Below, piece by piece: positions 24,603 to 33,277 of a stretch of 64,000 nt of DNA (its first letter is position 1; every line of letters begins with the position of its first letter). A program made the translations under genes and the position numbers. The stretch is from the NCBI RefSeq assembly GCF_004359195.1, contig NZ_CP037954.1:930001-994000 (forward strand), given 5' to 3'. The notes beneath the pieces are model-generated. The model was not told the DNA's origin. It made no database searches and was given only the letters and a program-made list of their open reading frames with translations. The stretch is from Chryseobacterium salivictor (GTDB lineage Bacteria; Bacteroidota; Bacteroidia; Flavobacteriales; Weeksellaceae).

Positions 24603-25844
24603 ATGAAACATCTAATCATTAAAAGTTATGCAGTTTTAATGCTTTTACAAATAACATCCTGCAATGGAAATTCGAAAAGGAATTCTATTGTAAATGATAC
24701 AATAACTCAAAATAGAACACTCCAAAATCCCGAAACGGCAAAAAAGAATTCTCCGGGATATCGACCGGCTTTTGCGGGACAAACCAGAACTGCAGGCGTG
24801 AAAACTTCAACTCCCTTCCAGGTCGAAATCATTAATAAAGATTTAGGAAAGCCCTGGGGAATAACTAATCTTCCAGACGGCAGATTCTTAATTACAGAAA
24901 AATCAGGTTTTATGAATATTGTTTCCGCAGATGGAAAAACTACTGCTAAAGTTGAAGGTTTTCCTGCTGTTGACTCAAGAGGGCAAGGCGGATTATTGGA
25001 TGTCGCTCTTGATCCCGATTTTAAAATTAACAGAATGATTTACTGGACGTTTTCTGAACCGGCTGCCGGAGGAAATCACACTGCTGTCGCAAAAGGAAAA
25101 CTTTCTGCTGATGAAAAAATGATCGAAAAAGCAGATGTTATTTTTAGAGCAACCCCAACCTACGATGGAAAACTGCATTACGGCAGCCGCCTGGTTTTTG
25201 ATAAAGACGGGAATCTTTTCGTGAGCACCGGCGAACGTTCAGATTTGGCAACAAGACCTTTAGCCCAAAATACCATGGCTTATTTAGGCAAAATTTTAAA
25301 AATCACAAAAGACGGAAAACCCGCACCGGGAAATCCATTTGTTGGAAATCCAAAATATCAACCTGAAATCTATTCTTATGGCCACCGGAATCCGCAAGGT
25401 TTAGCTTTGGATCAAAATGGACAGCTTTGGGAATCAGAAATGGGACCGAAAGGAGGTGACGAAGTCAATCTGATTGGACCCGGAAAAAATTACGGTTGGG
25501 GAGATGTAACCTACGGAATCGAATACAGCGGCAAAAAAGTGGGCGCCGGAATTCAGCAGAAACCGGGAACGGAACAGCCCGTTTATTATTGGGATCCATC
25601 GGTATCCATGAGTGGAATTACCTTCTATACGGGAAATATCGGTGAGTGGAAAAATGATATGATGCTCGGCTGTTTGGGTGGTGAGAAAATTATACGTTTA
25701 GTTATAAAAAATAATAAAGTTGTGGGCGAAGAATGGCTGTTGGAAGATCAGAATGAGCGTTTTCGCGATGTGCTTAACGGACAGGACGGAAACCTCTATT
25801 CCATTACTGACAGCGGGAAACTGTACAGGATTTCAAAGAAATAA
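24603..25844 (+). CDS. PQQ-dependent aldose sugar dehydrogenase-like lipoprotein
   Basis: This 413-residue protein has a lipoprotein signal (MKHLIIKSYAVLMLLQITSCN) and a six-bladed beta-propeller of the GSDH/YliI type. Characteristic segments are KPWGITNLPDGRFLITEKSG, YGSRLVFDKDGNLFVSTGER, SYGHRNPQGLALD and ESEMGPKGGDEVN. Relatives use PQQ to oxidise aldose sugars in the periplasm. No PQQ biosynthesis genes are in the window, and many Bacteroidota import PQQ or use the fold for other purposes. It is divergent from the BlaI operon and may fall under the same operator region. Confidence 0.88.
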   Translation: MKHLIIKSYAVLMLLQITSCNGNSKRNSIVNDTITQNRTLQNPETAKKNSPGYRPAFAGQTRTAGVKTSTPFQVEIINKDLGKPWGITNLPDGRFLITEKSGFMNIVSADGKTTAKVEGFPAVDSRGQGGLLDVALDPDFKINRMIYWTFSEPAAGGNHTAVAKGKLSADEKMIEKADVIFRATPTYDGKLHYGSRLVFDKDGNLFVSTGERSDLATRPLAQNTMAYLGKILKITKDGKPAPGNPFVGNPKYQPEIYSYGHRNPQGLALDQNGQLWESEMGPKGGDEVNLIGPGKNYGWGDVTYGIEYSGKKVGAGIQQKPGTEQPVYYWDPSVSMSGITFYTGNIGEWKNDMMLGCLGGEKIIRLVIKNNKVVGEEWLLEDQNERFRDVLNGQDGNLYSITDSGKLYRISKK

Positions 25845-25862
25845 AATAAAAACGGAAAAGCC

Positions 25863-25870
25863 TACCTTTG
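25863..25870 (+). promoter_or_regulatory. Possible -7 box of the 25898 gene
   Basis: TACCTTTG matches the TAnnTTTG -7 element, 27 bases before the ATG. No clear -33 TTG is seen at the usual distance. Confidence 0.4.
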
Positions 25871-25897
25871 CACCCGTTAAAATCTAACAGAGAAATT

Positions 25898-26410
25898 ATG
25901 AAAAAAATATTTTTGGCTGTAATGACAGCAGTTTTTGGAATGGCAAATGCACAAACGGATGCGTTCAGAGGAGCAGGTGACACGCGTTACCAAATTGGGA
26001 TGAATATTCAGGATGGAGGAACAGGAGTGATGACATCGCTGGATTATGGTTTAGGCGAAAGTTTCTCGATTGGTGCACAGGCAGGATATTTATTGGGAGC
26101 TAAAGTAGCTGACGGTTTTAGCAAACCTTCTTTTGGCGACCGCTTCGACATTAAAGCCAGATTCAACGCCAATCTTGGCGGTGTTTTAGGATTGCCGCAA
26201 AATATAGATGTTTATCCGGGGCTTAATTTAGGTCTAAAAAACTTTGGAGGTCATTTAGGAGCGAGAGTTTTCTTTGATAAAGGTTTTGGCCTTTTCGCAG
26301 AAGCGCAGGTTCCTTTTGCTAAATACAACGACAATGATAAAGTGTATAAAAATTTGAACAACCAGTTTCAAATGAATGTTGGAGTATCTTTTGATCTTTC
26401 AAAAAAATAA
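25898..26410 (+). CDS. Small outer-membrane beta-barrel-like protein
   Basis: This 170-residue protein has a signal peptide (MKKIFLAVMTAVFGMANAQ). The mature part alternates polar and aromatic or small residues in strands (YQIGMNIQDGG, VMTSLDYGLG, FDIKARFNANLG, HLGARVFFDKG) and ends FQMNVGVSFDLSKK, as expected for an eight-stranded outer-membrane barrel. DUF6646-like is a possible family name. ATG at 25898 follows a -7 box and gives the clean signal; a longer frame starts at 25868. Function unknown. Confidence 0.8.
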   Translation: MKKIFLAVMTAVFGMANAQTDAFRGAGDTRYQIGMNIQDGGTGVMTSLDYGLGESFSIGAQAGYLLGAKVADGFSKPSFGDRFDIKARFNANLGGVLGLPQNIDVYPGLNLGLKNFGGHLGARVFFDKGFGLFAEAQVPFAKYNDNDKVYKNLNNQFQMNVGVSFDLSKK

Positions 26411-26430
26411 TATCGGAAGACTGATATTGC

Positions 26431-26460
26431 AAAAACCTCGGCTTTCGTCGAGGTTTTTCT
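26431..26460 (+). terminator. Terminator of the beta-barrel gene
   Basis: Arms AAAAACCTCG (26431-26440) and CGAGGTTTTT (26449-26458) with an eight-base loop. It is nearly the reverse complement of the terminator at 10781-10811. Confidence 0.85.
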
Positions 26461-26522
26461 TTAAAAATAATTTTATTCATCAGTTCACTTGGCTCTTTTT
26501 ACTTTTTGCCTTGGTTCTTAAC

Positions 26523-28646
26523 TTAGGCTTCTTCCAGTTGAGAATGTTTTTTAATTAAATTCTGCTGAACATTTGGTGGAACCAATTGGTATTCTGAAAA
26601 CTTCATGGTGAATTTCGCTCTTCCTCCTGTAATGGAGCGCAAGGTAGAACCGTAATCATGAAGTTCTGCCAGAGGTACTTCTGCTAATATTTTTTGATAA
26701 TGACCTTCCGAATCCATTCCTGAGATAATGGCGCGTCTGGTTTGCAAATCTCCCATGACATCGCCGGTATCTTCATCCGGACAAAGGATTTCTACAGAAT
26801 ACATGGGTTCCAGAAGTTGAGGATTCGCCTGATGAAACGCCTTTTTAAAAGCACCCGCAGCGGCCAGTTGGAAAGAAATATCATTGGAATCTACGCTGTG
26901 CATTTTTCCGTCATAAACAATGACCCGAATGTTTTGAGAACGGGATCCTGTCAAGGGTCCTTCGCTCATCTGCTGCATAATTCCTTTTTTAATGGCTCCG
27001 ATATATCGGTTATCGATGGTACCGCCGACGATACACCAATAAAAAGCCAGTTTTCCGCCCCAGGGTAAATCTTCAATTTCTTTTTGTCGGATATTAAAGC
27101 CGGTTGGTTCATCCATTCCGTCATAGAAATTTTCAACTCTCATGTGGATTTCACCGAACTGACCGTTACCGCCAGATTGCTTTTTGTGGCGATAGTCGGC
27201 ATCTGCTTTTCCGGTAATGGTTTCCCGGTAGGAAATTTTAGGTTCTGCAAAATTCATCTTCACGCCGAAATCATCCTGTAGCCGTTCTTTCACCAAATCG
27301 AGATGCAATTGGCCCTGACCGTGAAGAATCGTCTGTTTCAGTTCAGCGGACTGTTCTACTTTCAAAGTTGGATCTTCTTCCTGAATTTTATGCAAAGCCG
27401 TCACCAGTTTTTCCATATCGGCTGCGGCATCGGTGTATATTGCTTTTCTGATCCGGCTTTCCGGAAATTCCATCGGACGGACTTTTCGGTTTAAACCTTT
27501 TGTATTTAAAGTATGGTTAGAACGCGCGAATTTTAATTTCACGGTCACGCCTAAATCGCCCGCTACCAACTCATCAACAGGAATCCGGTCTTTTCCTTCA
27601 GCGACAAATAATTGCGAGATCCGTTCTGTTTCGCCATTCTCCGCATTAACCAATTCATCGCCGGGTTTTAATCTGCCACTTAATACTTTAAAATAAGAAA
27701 TCATCCCAACTTGTGGTTCAGAAATCGTTTTATAAATAAAAACCGTTGTTTTATCATCAGAGTTATAAGAAACTTCGTCGCCATTTTCCAGTTTTCTGGC
27801 AGGTCTTTCAGCGGGTGAAGGAGCGATGTCATCTAAGAATCCCATCAGCCGGCCACTTCCCATATCTTTTAAACCGCTCGTTACAAATACCGGAAAGAAC
27901 TGCTGTTTTGCTAAAGCCAACGTAATCCCTTTTGCTAATTCTTCTTCAGAAAGATAACCTTCTTCGAAATATTTTTCCATTAAACCTTCTTCATTTTCAG
28001 CTGCGATTTCAACCAAAGCATTGTGCATTTCGTTGACCCGGCCGATTTCACTGTCGGGAATTGGTTTTTTCTCTGGTTTTCCGCCGTCTGCAGGAAATTC
28101 GTACATCACCATTCTTAAGGCATCAATAATTGAATTGAAATTAGAGCCGGCGTTATAAGGATATTGAATGGGTAAAAGTTTGTTTCCAAATCTTTCTTTT
28201 GCCTGTTCTAAAGTTTTCTCGAAATCGGCTTTCGGATGGTCCATTTGGTTGATGACGAAGATCGCGGGAGTCTGATATTTCTCGACATATTCCCAAACGA
28301 GTTCGGTTCCCACTTCTACGCCGTTGGCTGCATTCAGCACGATAATCGCGGTGTCTGCAACTTTTAAAGAAGATACTACTTCGCCGATAAAATCATCGAA
28401 TCCCGGCGTATCAATCATATTGATTTTATTATTCCGCCAGTTGACGAACATTTGATGAGAAAAAAGTGTTTTCCCTTTTTCATGTTCCAAATCAGTATTG
28501 TCGCTCACCGTGTTTTGCCCTTCTACACTACCACGGCGCTTAATCGCCCCGCCTTCGTACAACATGGTTTCAATCAATGTAGTTTTGCCACTGTCGGAAT
28601 GTCCGAGCAAGACCACATTTCGTAGATTTTTGGTATTAGCACTCAT
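26523..28646 (-). CDS. Elongation factor G paralogue (EF-G2 type)
   Basis: This 707-residue protein has all EF-G domains: GTP-binding (P-loop GHSDSGKT, about residues 15-22), domain II, and domains III-V (KISYRETITG, GSTLRSITGGRAKF). The GTPase site is altered. The switch II motif reads DTPGFDD, so the catalytic His of DTPGHVD is Phe, and the guanine-specificity motif reads NQMD instead of NKMD. This group is present beside the main EF-G in Bacteroidota; the EF-G2 of Bacteroides has been reported to work without GTP hydrolysis. The regular fusA is not in this window. It probably supports slow translation under poor nutrition. Confidence 0.92.
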   Translation of the reverse strand: MSANTKNLRNVVLLGHSDSGKTTLIETMLYEGGAIKRRGSVEGQNTVSDNTDLEHEKGKTLFSHQMFVNWRNNKINMIDTPGFDDFIGEVVSSLKVADTAIIVLNAANGVEVGTELVWEYVEKYQTPAIFVINQMDHPKADFEKTLEQAKERFGNKLLPIQYPYNAGSNFNSIIDALRMVMYEFPADGGKPEKKPIPDSEIGRVNEMHNALVEIAAENEEGLMEKYFEEGYLSEEELAKGITLALAKQQFFPVFVTSGLKDMGSGRLMGFLDDIAPSPAERPARKLENGDEVSYNSDDKTTVFIYKTISEPQVGMISYFKVLSGRLKPGDELVNAENGETERISQLFVAEGKDRIPVDELVAGDLGVTVKLKFARSNHTLNTKGLNRKVRPMEFPESRIRKAIYTDAAADMEKLVTALHKIQEEDPTLKVEQSAELKQTILHGQGQLHLDLVKERLQDDFGVKMNFAEPKISYRETITGKADADYRHKKQSGGNGQFGEIHMRVENFYDGMDEPTGFNIRQKEIEDLPWGGKLAFYWCIVGGTIDNRYIGAIKKGIMQQMSEGPLTGSRSQNIRVIVYDGKMHSVDSNDISFQLAAAGAFKKAFHQANPQLLEPMYSVEILCPDEDTGDVMGDLQTRRAIISGMDSEGHYQKILAEVPLAELHDYGSTLRSITGGRAKFTMKFSEYQLVPPNVQQNLIKKHSQLEEA

Positions 28647-29082
28647 AATATTTGATTTTAATAATTTAAGGATAATACTAAAAAGGAAATGTCCAGCACT
28701 TGATTTTTAGGGAGATAAAGTTACGAAAGATTTGGATTGATTGTATTGAAACTTAATTTTTGAAGAGATGATAAATAACATAGTAAGAGTCCTTTAAATA
28801 AAAAAGAACGGAAAAATTGCCGTTCCTGTAAAGGTATAAGAATCATTTTTTAGTGGATTAAAGCTCATCTCTAAAATCCCCAAACGAATGCATGCTATGA
28901 CTTCATCGGACTTTATAGTTGTCAAATCTCTAAATTGAATATTTTATATAGTAATACAAAACACCCGGAACTTTGAATTTTTGGTGCTTAAATTAGAATT
29001 AATTTTATTGGCCTATCAGTTAATTTTTCCTAGTTTTATAAGTTACTGAAAATCAATCACGAGTAGGCAGCGGGGAAATTTA
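28647..29082. other. Intergenic stretch with one hairpin, no gene seen
   Basis: Between the start of EF-G2 and the small Feo protein, 436 bases hold no convincing frame on either strand. The only structure I can see is the hairpin at 28806-28825. A short minus-strand frame, MHSFGDFRDEL, ends after 11 codons and has no support. Confidence 0.5.
28797..28825 (-). terminator. Probable terminator of the Feo operon
   Basis: Six-base arms GAACGG (28806-28811) and CCGTTC (28820-28825) are followed on the minus strand by seven T after a C. It lies about 260 bases beyond the last Feo gene. Confidence 0.55.
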
Positions 29083-29235
29083 TCAACAACCACAATCCGA
29101 ATCACAACCCGGTTTTCCTTTGTTTTTGAATTTCCTGGAACTGAAATTTTTAGCAACGATTTTAAACAAAGAATAACCCGCTGCCAAAACAATTACAGCG
29201 ATAATGACATATTGAAAAACAAGAGAATTGTCCAT
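29083..29235 (-). CDS. FeoB-associated cysteine-rich membrane protein
   Basis: This 50-residue protein is easily missed. Its ATG overlaps the feoB stop codon (TAATG, bases 29233-29237), so translation is probably coupled. One membrane helix (about residues 8-27, YVIIAVIVLAAGYSLF) is followed by a Lys-rich stretch and a C-terminal cysteine cluster CDSDCGC. The layout fits the small FeoB-associated Cys-rich proteins found after feoB, comparable in position to FeoC. Its cysteines may bind iron or a cluster at the cytoplasmic face. Confidence 0.87.
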   Translation of the reverse strand: MDNSLVFQYVIIAVIVLAAGYSLFKIVAKNFSSRKFKNKGKPGCDSDCGC

Positions 29236-31268
29236 TATTTAAAAATTTGATAAACAATCAGCGAGGCAATATAAGCCAGACCCGACATGCCGAAAAGCTG
29301 CGCCACCGTCCATTTCCAGGATTTGGTTTCTCGATATACCACGGCCAAAGTTGAAACACACTGCATCGCAAAAGCGTAAAAGAAAAGAATCGAAATTCCT
29401 GTTGCAAAGCTATAAATTTTCTCTCCGTTTGGTTTCACGTCTGCCCGCATTTTATCGATGATTTTTCCTTCCGGTGCTTCATCATCTAAACTGTAGAGCG
29501 TCGACATAGTTCCTACAAATACTTCTCTCGCCACGAAACTTGTTAAAATTCCTACGCCCATTTTCCAGTCATAACCAAGCGGTGCGATGACCGGTTCTAT
29601 TGATTTCCCCATTTTGGCGAGGTAAGACTGTTCTAATCTTACATCGGTAGCGACAAAATCTTTCTTATTTTGCGTTGGTCCGATATAAGAGAAAAACCAA
29701 ATTACGATACTGAATAAGAAAATAATCTTTCCTGCACCGGTAATAAATTCCCAAACTTTACCCAGGACAATTTTAAAATCATAACCGAAAAGCGGCATTT
29801 TATAGGAAGGCAAATCCATCACTAAAAAAGATTTCGCGTTGCTTTTAATAATTTTCTTTAGAATTAAAGAGGCCATTAATGAGGTGAAAAATCCAAGAAA
29901 ATACATCGCCATCAAGGCAATAGCTTTATAACTGATTCCGATAAAGAATTTGCTGGGAATAATCAGTCCGATGATGATACTGTACACCGGAAGTCGTGCC
30001 GAACACGTCATAAAAGGAGTTACCAAAATAGTAATCAACCGTTCTTTCACATTCTCGATATTCCGTGTAGACATAATTGCCGGAATGGCGCAGGCGGTTC
30101 CTGAAACCAACGGTACAATACTTTTCCCATTCAAACCAAACGGCCGCAGAAACCGATCCATCAGGAAAATAACTCTTGCCATATAACCCGAATCTTCCAG
30201 CAAATAAAGGAAATAAAGCAGAATCCCAATCTGTGGTGCAAAAACCATAATGCCGCCCACTCCCGGAATAATTCCGTTTGCGATGAGCGAATTAATAGGT
30301 CCAGCAGGCAGATGTTCATTAGCAAAACCGGACAGCCAAAGGAAAAAATCTGAAATCCAGTTCATCGGATATTCTGCCAAAAAGAAAACGCTTTGAAAAA
30401 TAACCAATAAAATCAGTCCGAAAATCACATATCCCCAGAATTTGTGAACCAAAACCCTGTCTAATTTTTCGGTCAATAATTCTTTGAACTGTGGTTTTTT
30501 GGAGAGTACTTTAGAAATGATCTTATCGATTTCCTGATACCGTCTGATGGTTTCCTGCGTTTGTAATCTTTTCGGAATCAAACATTTAACCTCATCATTA
30601 TTCAACTGATCATGAACGGTTTCTAGCTTTCCCAAATAGGTGTCGGACGAAAGCAAAGTCCAGACTTTATATTGATTTTCTTCTTTTGTTTCTGCTAATA
30701 TTTTAAAAACCAATCCTTTATGTTCGGTTGGAATATCGAAAGAAACAGTATCGGATTTGGTAAAATTTCCTTTGTGAATTTCGGTTCTTAATTCTTCAAT
30801 TCCCTGATTTTCTTTGGCGTTGGCCTGTAAAACAGTAACGTTTAATTCTTTGGAAAGTTGGTCGACATCGATATTGATCCCGCGTCTTTCAGCCTGGTCG
30901 ATTTGGTTAACCACCAATAAAACGGGAATTCCCAAATCCTGAATCTGCTGGAAAAGAAGCAATCCTCTTTTGATACTTAAGGCTTCTAAAATATAAACGA
31001 CGCCCGAATAATTCTTTTGTTCCTCGACCAGAAATTTTGATAAAATGGCTTCATCTTCAGAGCTCGGATAAATGCTGTAGGAACCGGGTAAATCGATGAC
31101 TTCTACATTTTCGCCCTGATAATCGTAATCTCCAGAATGGCTGGCCACGGTAACTCCGGCGTAGTTTCCTGTTTTTTGCTTTTTGTTACAAAGTAAATTA
31201 AAAACGGTAGATTTTCCCACATTGGGATTTCCCACCAAAAGGATTTGTTTTTTGTTTGAAGTGTTCAT
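29235..31268 (-). CDS. feoB: Ferrous iron transport protein B
   Basis: This inner-membrane Fe(II) transporter has 677 residues. The N-terminal G domain has G1 GNPNVGKST (about residues 13-21), the G3 motif DLPGSYSIYP and G4 NQID. The membrane part starts near residue 280 with two Gate motifs (SGTACAIPAIMST and TCSARLPVYS) holding the conserved cysteines. It is preceded by feoA 37 bases upstream and overlaps the start of the Cys-rich gene. No Fur box was recognised in the region. Confidence 0.97.
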   Translation of the reverse strand: MNTSNKKQILLVGNPNVGKSTVFNLLCNKKQKTGNYAGVTVASHSGDYDYQGENVEVIDLPGSYSIYPSSEDEAILSKFLVEEQKNYSGVVYILEALSIKRGLLLFQQIQDLGIPVLLVVNQIDQAERRGINIDVDQLSKELNVTVLQANAKENQGIEELRTEIHKGNFTKSDTVSFDIPTEHKGLVFKILAETKEENQYKVWTLLSSDTYLGKLETVHDQLNNDEVKCLIPKRLQTQETIRRYQEIDKIISKVLSKKPQFKELLTEKLDRVLVHKFWGYVIFGLILLVIFQSVFFLAEYPMNWISDFFLWLSGFANEHLPAGPINSLIANGIIPGVGGIMVFAPQIGILLYFLYLLEDSGYMARVIFLMDRFLRPFGLNGKSIVPLVSGTACAIPAIMSTRNIENVKERLITILVTPFMTCSARLPVYSIIIGLIIPSKFFIGISYKAIALMAMYFLGFFTSLMASLILKKIIKSNAKSFLVMDLPSYKMPLFGYDFKIVLGKVWEFITGAGKIIFLFSIVIWFFSYIGPTQNKKDFVATDVRLEQSYLAKMGKSIEPVIAPLGYDWKMGVGILTSFVAREVFVGTMSTLYSLDDEAPEGKIIDKMRADVKPNGEKIYSFATGISILFFYAFAMQCVSTLAVVYRETKSWKWTVAQLFGMSGLAYIASLIVYQIFK

Positions 31269-31305
31269 TCTCCGCTCGATCTAATTTGAGATTTACCGTG
31301 ATTGT

Positions 31306-31581
31306 TTAAGATAAAGTTTCCACGATGATAAACTGCGCTTCTTCTTCGCGAAGTGCAATTCTGCTTTTTTCGTCACCAAACTCTATATACAGTGGTCCTT
31401 TGAACGGCGCCTGATACAGGATTTTGAAAACGGTTTCGGGGAGCAGACCCATTTCAATAATTTTATTGGGCATTCTGAGGTCGTCGTTTTCATAGCCCAG
31501 AATTTTCCCCGATTTATTTCTGGGAAAACAGCATAATTTATTTGATTTATCTCCTTTCAACACTAAAATTTTGATGCGCAA
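31306..31581 (-). CDS. feoA: Ferrous iron transport protein A (FeoA, SH3-like)
   Basis: This small SH3-like protein of about 85-91 residues is needed for FeoB activity. The core reads LRMPNKIIEMGLLPETVFKIL, then APFKGPLYIEFGDEKSRIALREEEA, typical of FeoA. The start is uncertain: there is no in-frame ATG before the core, so TTG at 31581 or GTG at 31563 must serve. It is first in the feoA-feoB-Cys-rich operon. Confidence 0.85.
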   Translation of the reverse strand: MRIKILVLKGDKSNKLCCFPRNKSGKILGYENDDLRMPNKIIEMGLLPETVFKILYQAPFKGPLYIEFGDEKSRIALREEEAQFIIVETLS

Positions 31582-31638
31582 ATATACGTTATTTAAATTT
31601 AATCTAAATAAGGAATTATCGTAGAAATGACCACAATC

Positions 31639-31673
31639 ATAAAAAACCTCAAAACAAAATATGTTTTGAGGTT
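31639..31673 (-). terminator. Terminator of the GLPGLI gene 31702-32592
   Basis: Twelve-base perfect arms (31645-31656 and 31662-31673) with a five-base loop, followed on the minus strand by T6. Confidence 0.85.
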
Positions 31674-31701
31674 AAAAAATATAATTTAGTGATAAAAGTG
31701 C

Positions 31702-32592
31702 TTATTTTTTAGCTTTTGCAGCAGGAATTTCGATAGGATTATCATTGGCATTGAAGAAATCATTTAACATTTTTTCCTGTTGCTTCACCATTTGTCCAAT
31801 AGTTAAATCACTTCCCGGAATCTTTTGCGACATCACTTCAGAAGTTAAATACGGCCTTGCAGTTGCCATCGGGTCTTTCTTGAAATCACCAAATGTTCTC
31901 TCAAATTTATCCCGGGAAACCTCGACTACTTTTCCACCATCCCCACCTGGAGAAACAGTTTCCAAATAGGTAGCTTCTTTAAAATCCGGAACTTTCTTAT
32001 TTCCTTTCAATTCCCAGGAATAGTTATTTCCATCATCGTTAACTTTAACAATCAAGCCCGGTAAACCATAGAATTTATAAGGTCCATCCTGCAATGGAAT
32101 ATCGGTGGTGAACCATGCCGTCCATTTTCTTCCTCCATATTCTGTGGTTGCTTTCTGCGCATTATAGGCACCGATTTTTTCTTTTTGATTTTCAATTTTC
32201 CAGTTGAATTTCAGCTCTTCATTATATCCGATATTCATTGGTGTAAAACCATTGGCAACACGATCGCTGTACTGTACTTTCATTCCCGGATAAAATTTGT
32301 AAACTTTCTCTGAAAACTTCGGCATGGTTACACTTTTGGAAATGTCTTTGAATGTTCCCGCTTTCTGCATTGCTTCAACCTGAATTTTCAGAATTGAATC
32401 CTGTGCCAGTAAAGTATAATCTCTGTAAATAGATCTGTCTTTTACAACATCTAAAACAGTCATCACTTTATCTAATTTCGCTGAATCTTTCTTCGGTTTA
32501 AAGGTGAGTTCGTAAAAGAACCGGTTGGCTGTTTCTTGTGCATTTAAAGCAAAAAATGCCGTGAATGCAAATACTGTGAATATCTTTTTCAT
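31702..32592 (-). CDS. GLPGLI family protein (first copy)
   Basis: This 296-residue exported protein has a signal peptide (MKKIFTVFAFTAFFALNAQ) and the name-giving motif in KFYGLPGLIVKVND at about residue 180. It also has the conserved RKWTAWFTTDIPLQDGP just before. GLPGLI proteins are confined to Bacteroidota, and their function is not established. It has its own terminator and lies divergent from a DinB gene. A paralogue at 33278-34150 shares the same motif block. Confidence 0.9.
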   Translation of the reverse strand: MKKIFTVFAFTAFFALNAQETANRFFYELTFKPKKDSAKLDKVMTVLDVVKDRSIYRDYTLLAQDSILKIQVEAMQKAGTFKDISKSVTMPKFSEKVYKFYPGMKVQYSDRVANGFTPMNIGYNEELKFNWKIENQKEKIGAYNAQKATTEYGGRKWTAWFTTDIPLQDGPYKFYGLPGLIVKVNDDGNNYSWELKGNKKVPDFKEATYLETVSPGGDGGKVVEVSRDKFERTFGDFKKDPMATARPYLTSEVMSQKIPGSDLTIGQMVKQQEKMLNDFFNANDNPIEIPAAKAKK

Positions 32593-32721
32593 GTTTACTA
32601 TTTAATTAGTTAGTAAACTTTTTAAAAGATTTGTTACAAAATTTTAAGATTAATTTATAATTCATTGTGACTTGCAGGTCAGAATTTCAGTTTAACTTTA
32701 TTCTCTAAAAATGAATAACCT

Positions 32722-33219
32722 ATGAACACTTTACCGATTTTAAAAAAAGAACTGCAGCAGGAATACGAAACGACCAAAAAATTTATCGACCGTTTCCCGG
32801 AAGGAAAAAATGATTTTGCTCCTCACGAAAAAAGCATGAAAATGATGCCGCTGGCCACGCATATTGTAGAAGTTTTTGGCTGGCCGGATTATATCCTGAA
32901 AACCGACAAACTTGATTTTGCTGCAGGTGATTATCAACCAACCGTTCTCAACACAAAAGCTGAACTGCAACAAAAACTGAATGACGATTATACTACTTCG
33001 AAAAATGCGTTAGAGAATTTAACAGAAGAAGCGCTCGACGGAAGATGGACGATGAATATGGGAGACCAGGTGCTGGCGGATTATAACAAATATGAAGCAA
33101 TTCGGCATGCACTGAACCAAATCACCCATCACCGTGCGCAATTGGGTATTTATTACAGGTTGAACGATATTCCGGTGCCGGGAAGTTATGGGCCGACTGC
33201 TGACGAAAAAACTTCTTAG
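32722..33219 (+). CDS. DinB-family putative metal-dependent protein
   Basis: This 165-residue protein has the DinB/YfiT four-helix fold. Three His that could bind a metal are visible: ATHIVEVFGWP at about residue 46, and NQITHHRAQLGIYYRL at about residues 136-140. Members include thiol-dependent transferases and damage-inducible proteins; the reaction here is unknown. It sits between the two GLPGLI genes but on the other strand, so it is unlikely to share their function. Confidence 0.85.
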   Translation: MNTLPILKKELQQEYETTKKFIDRFPEGKNDFAPHEKSMKMMPLATHIVEVFGWPDYILKTDKLDFAAGDYQPTVLNTKAELQQKLNDDYTTSKNALENLTEEALDGRWTMNMGDQVLADYNKYEAIRHALNQITHHRAQLGIYYRLNDIPVPGSYGPTADEKTS

Positions 33220-33238
33220 TGTTGAAATGATAAATAAT

Positions 33239-33268
33239 AAAACCCGCCTTAGGTATAAAGCGGGTTTT
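33239..33268. terminator. Bidirectional terminator between dinB-like gene and GLPGLI gene
   Basis: Nine-base arms AAAACCCGC (33239-33247) and GCGGGTTTT (33260-33268) lie between the two convergent stop codons. Confidence 0.75.
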
Positions 33269-33277
33269 CAATTTTAA

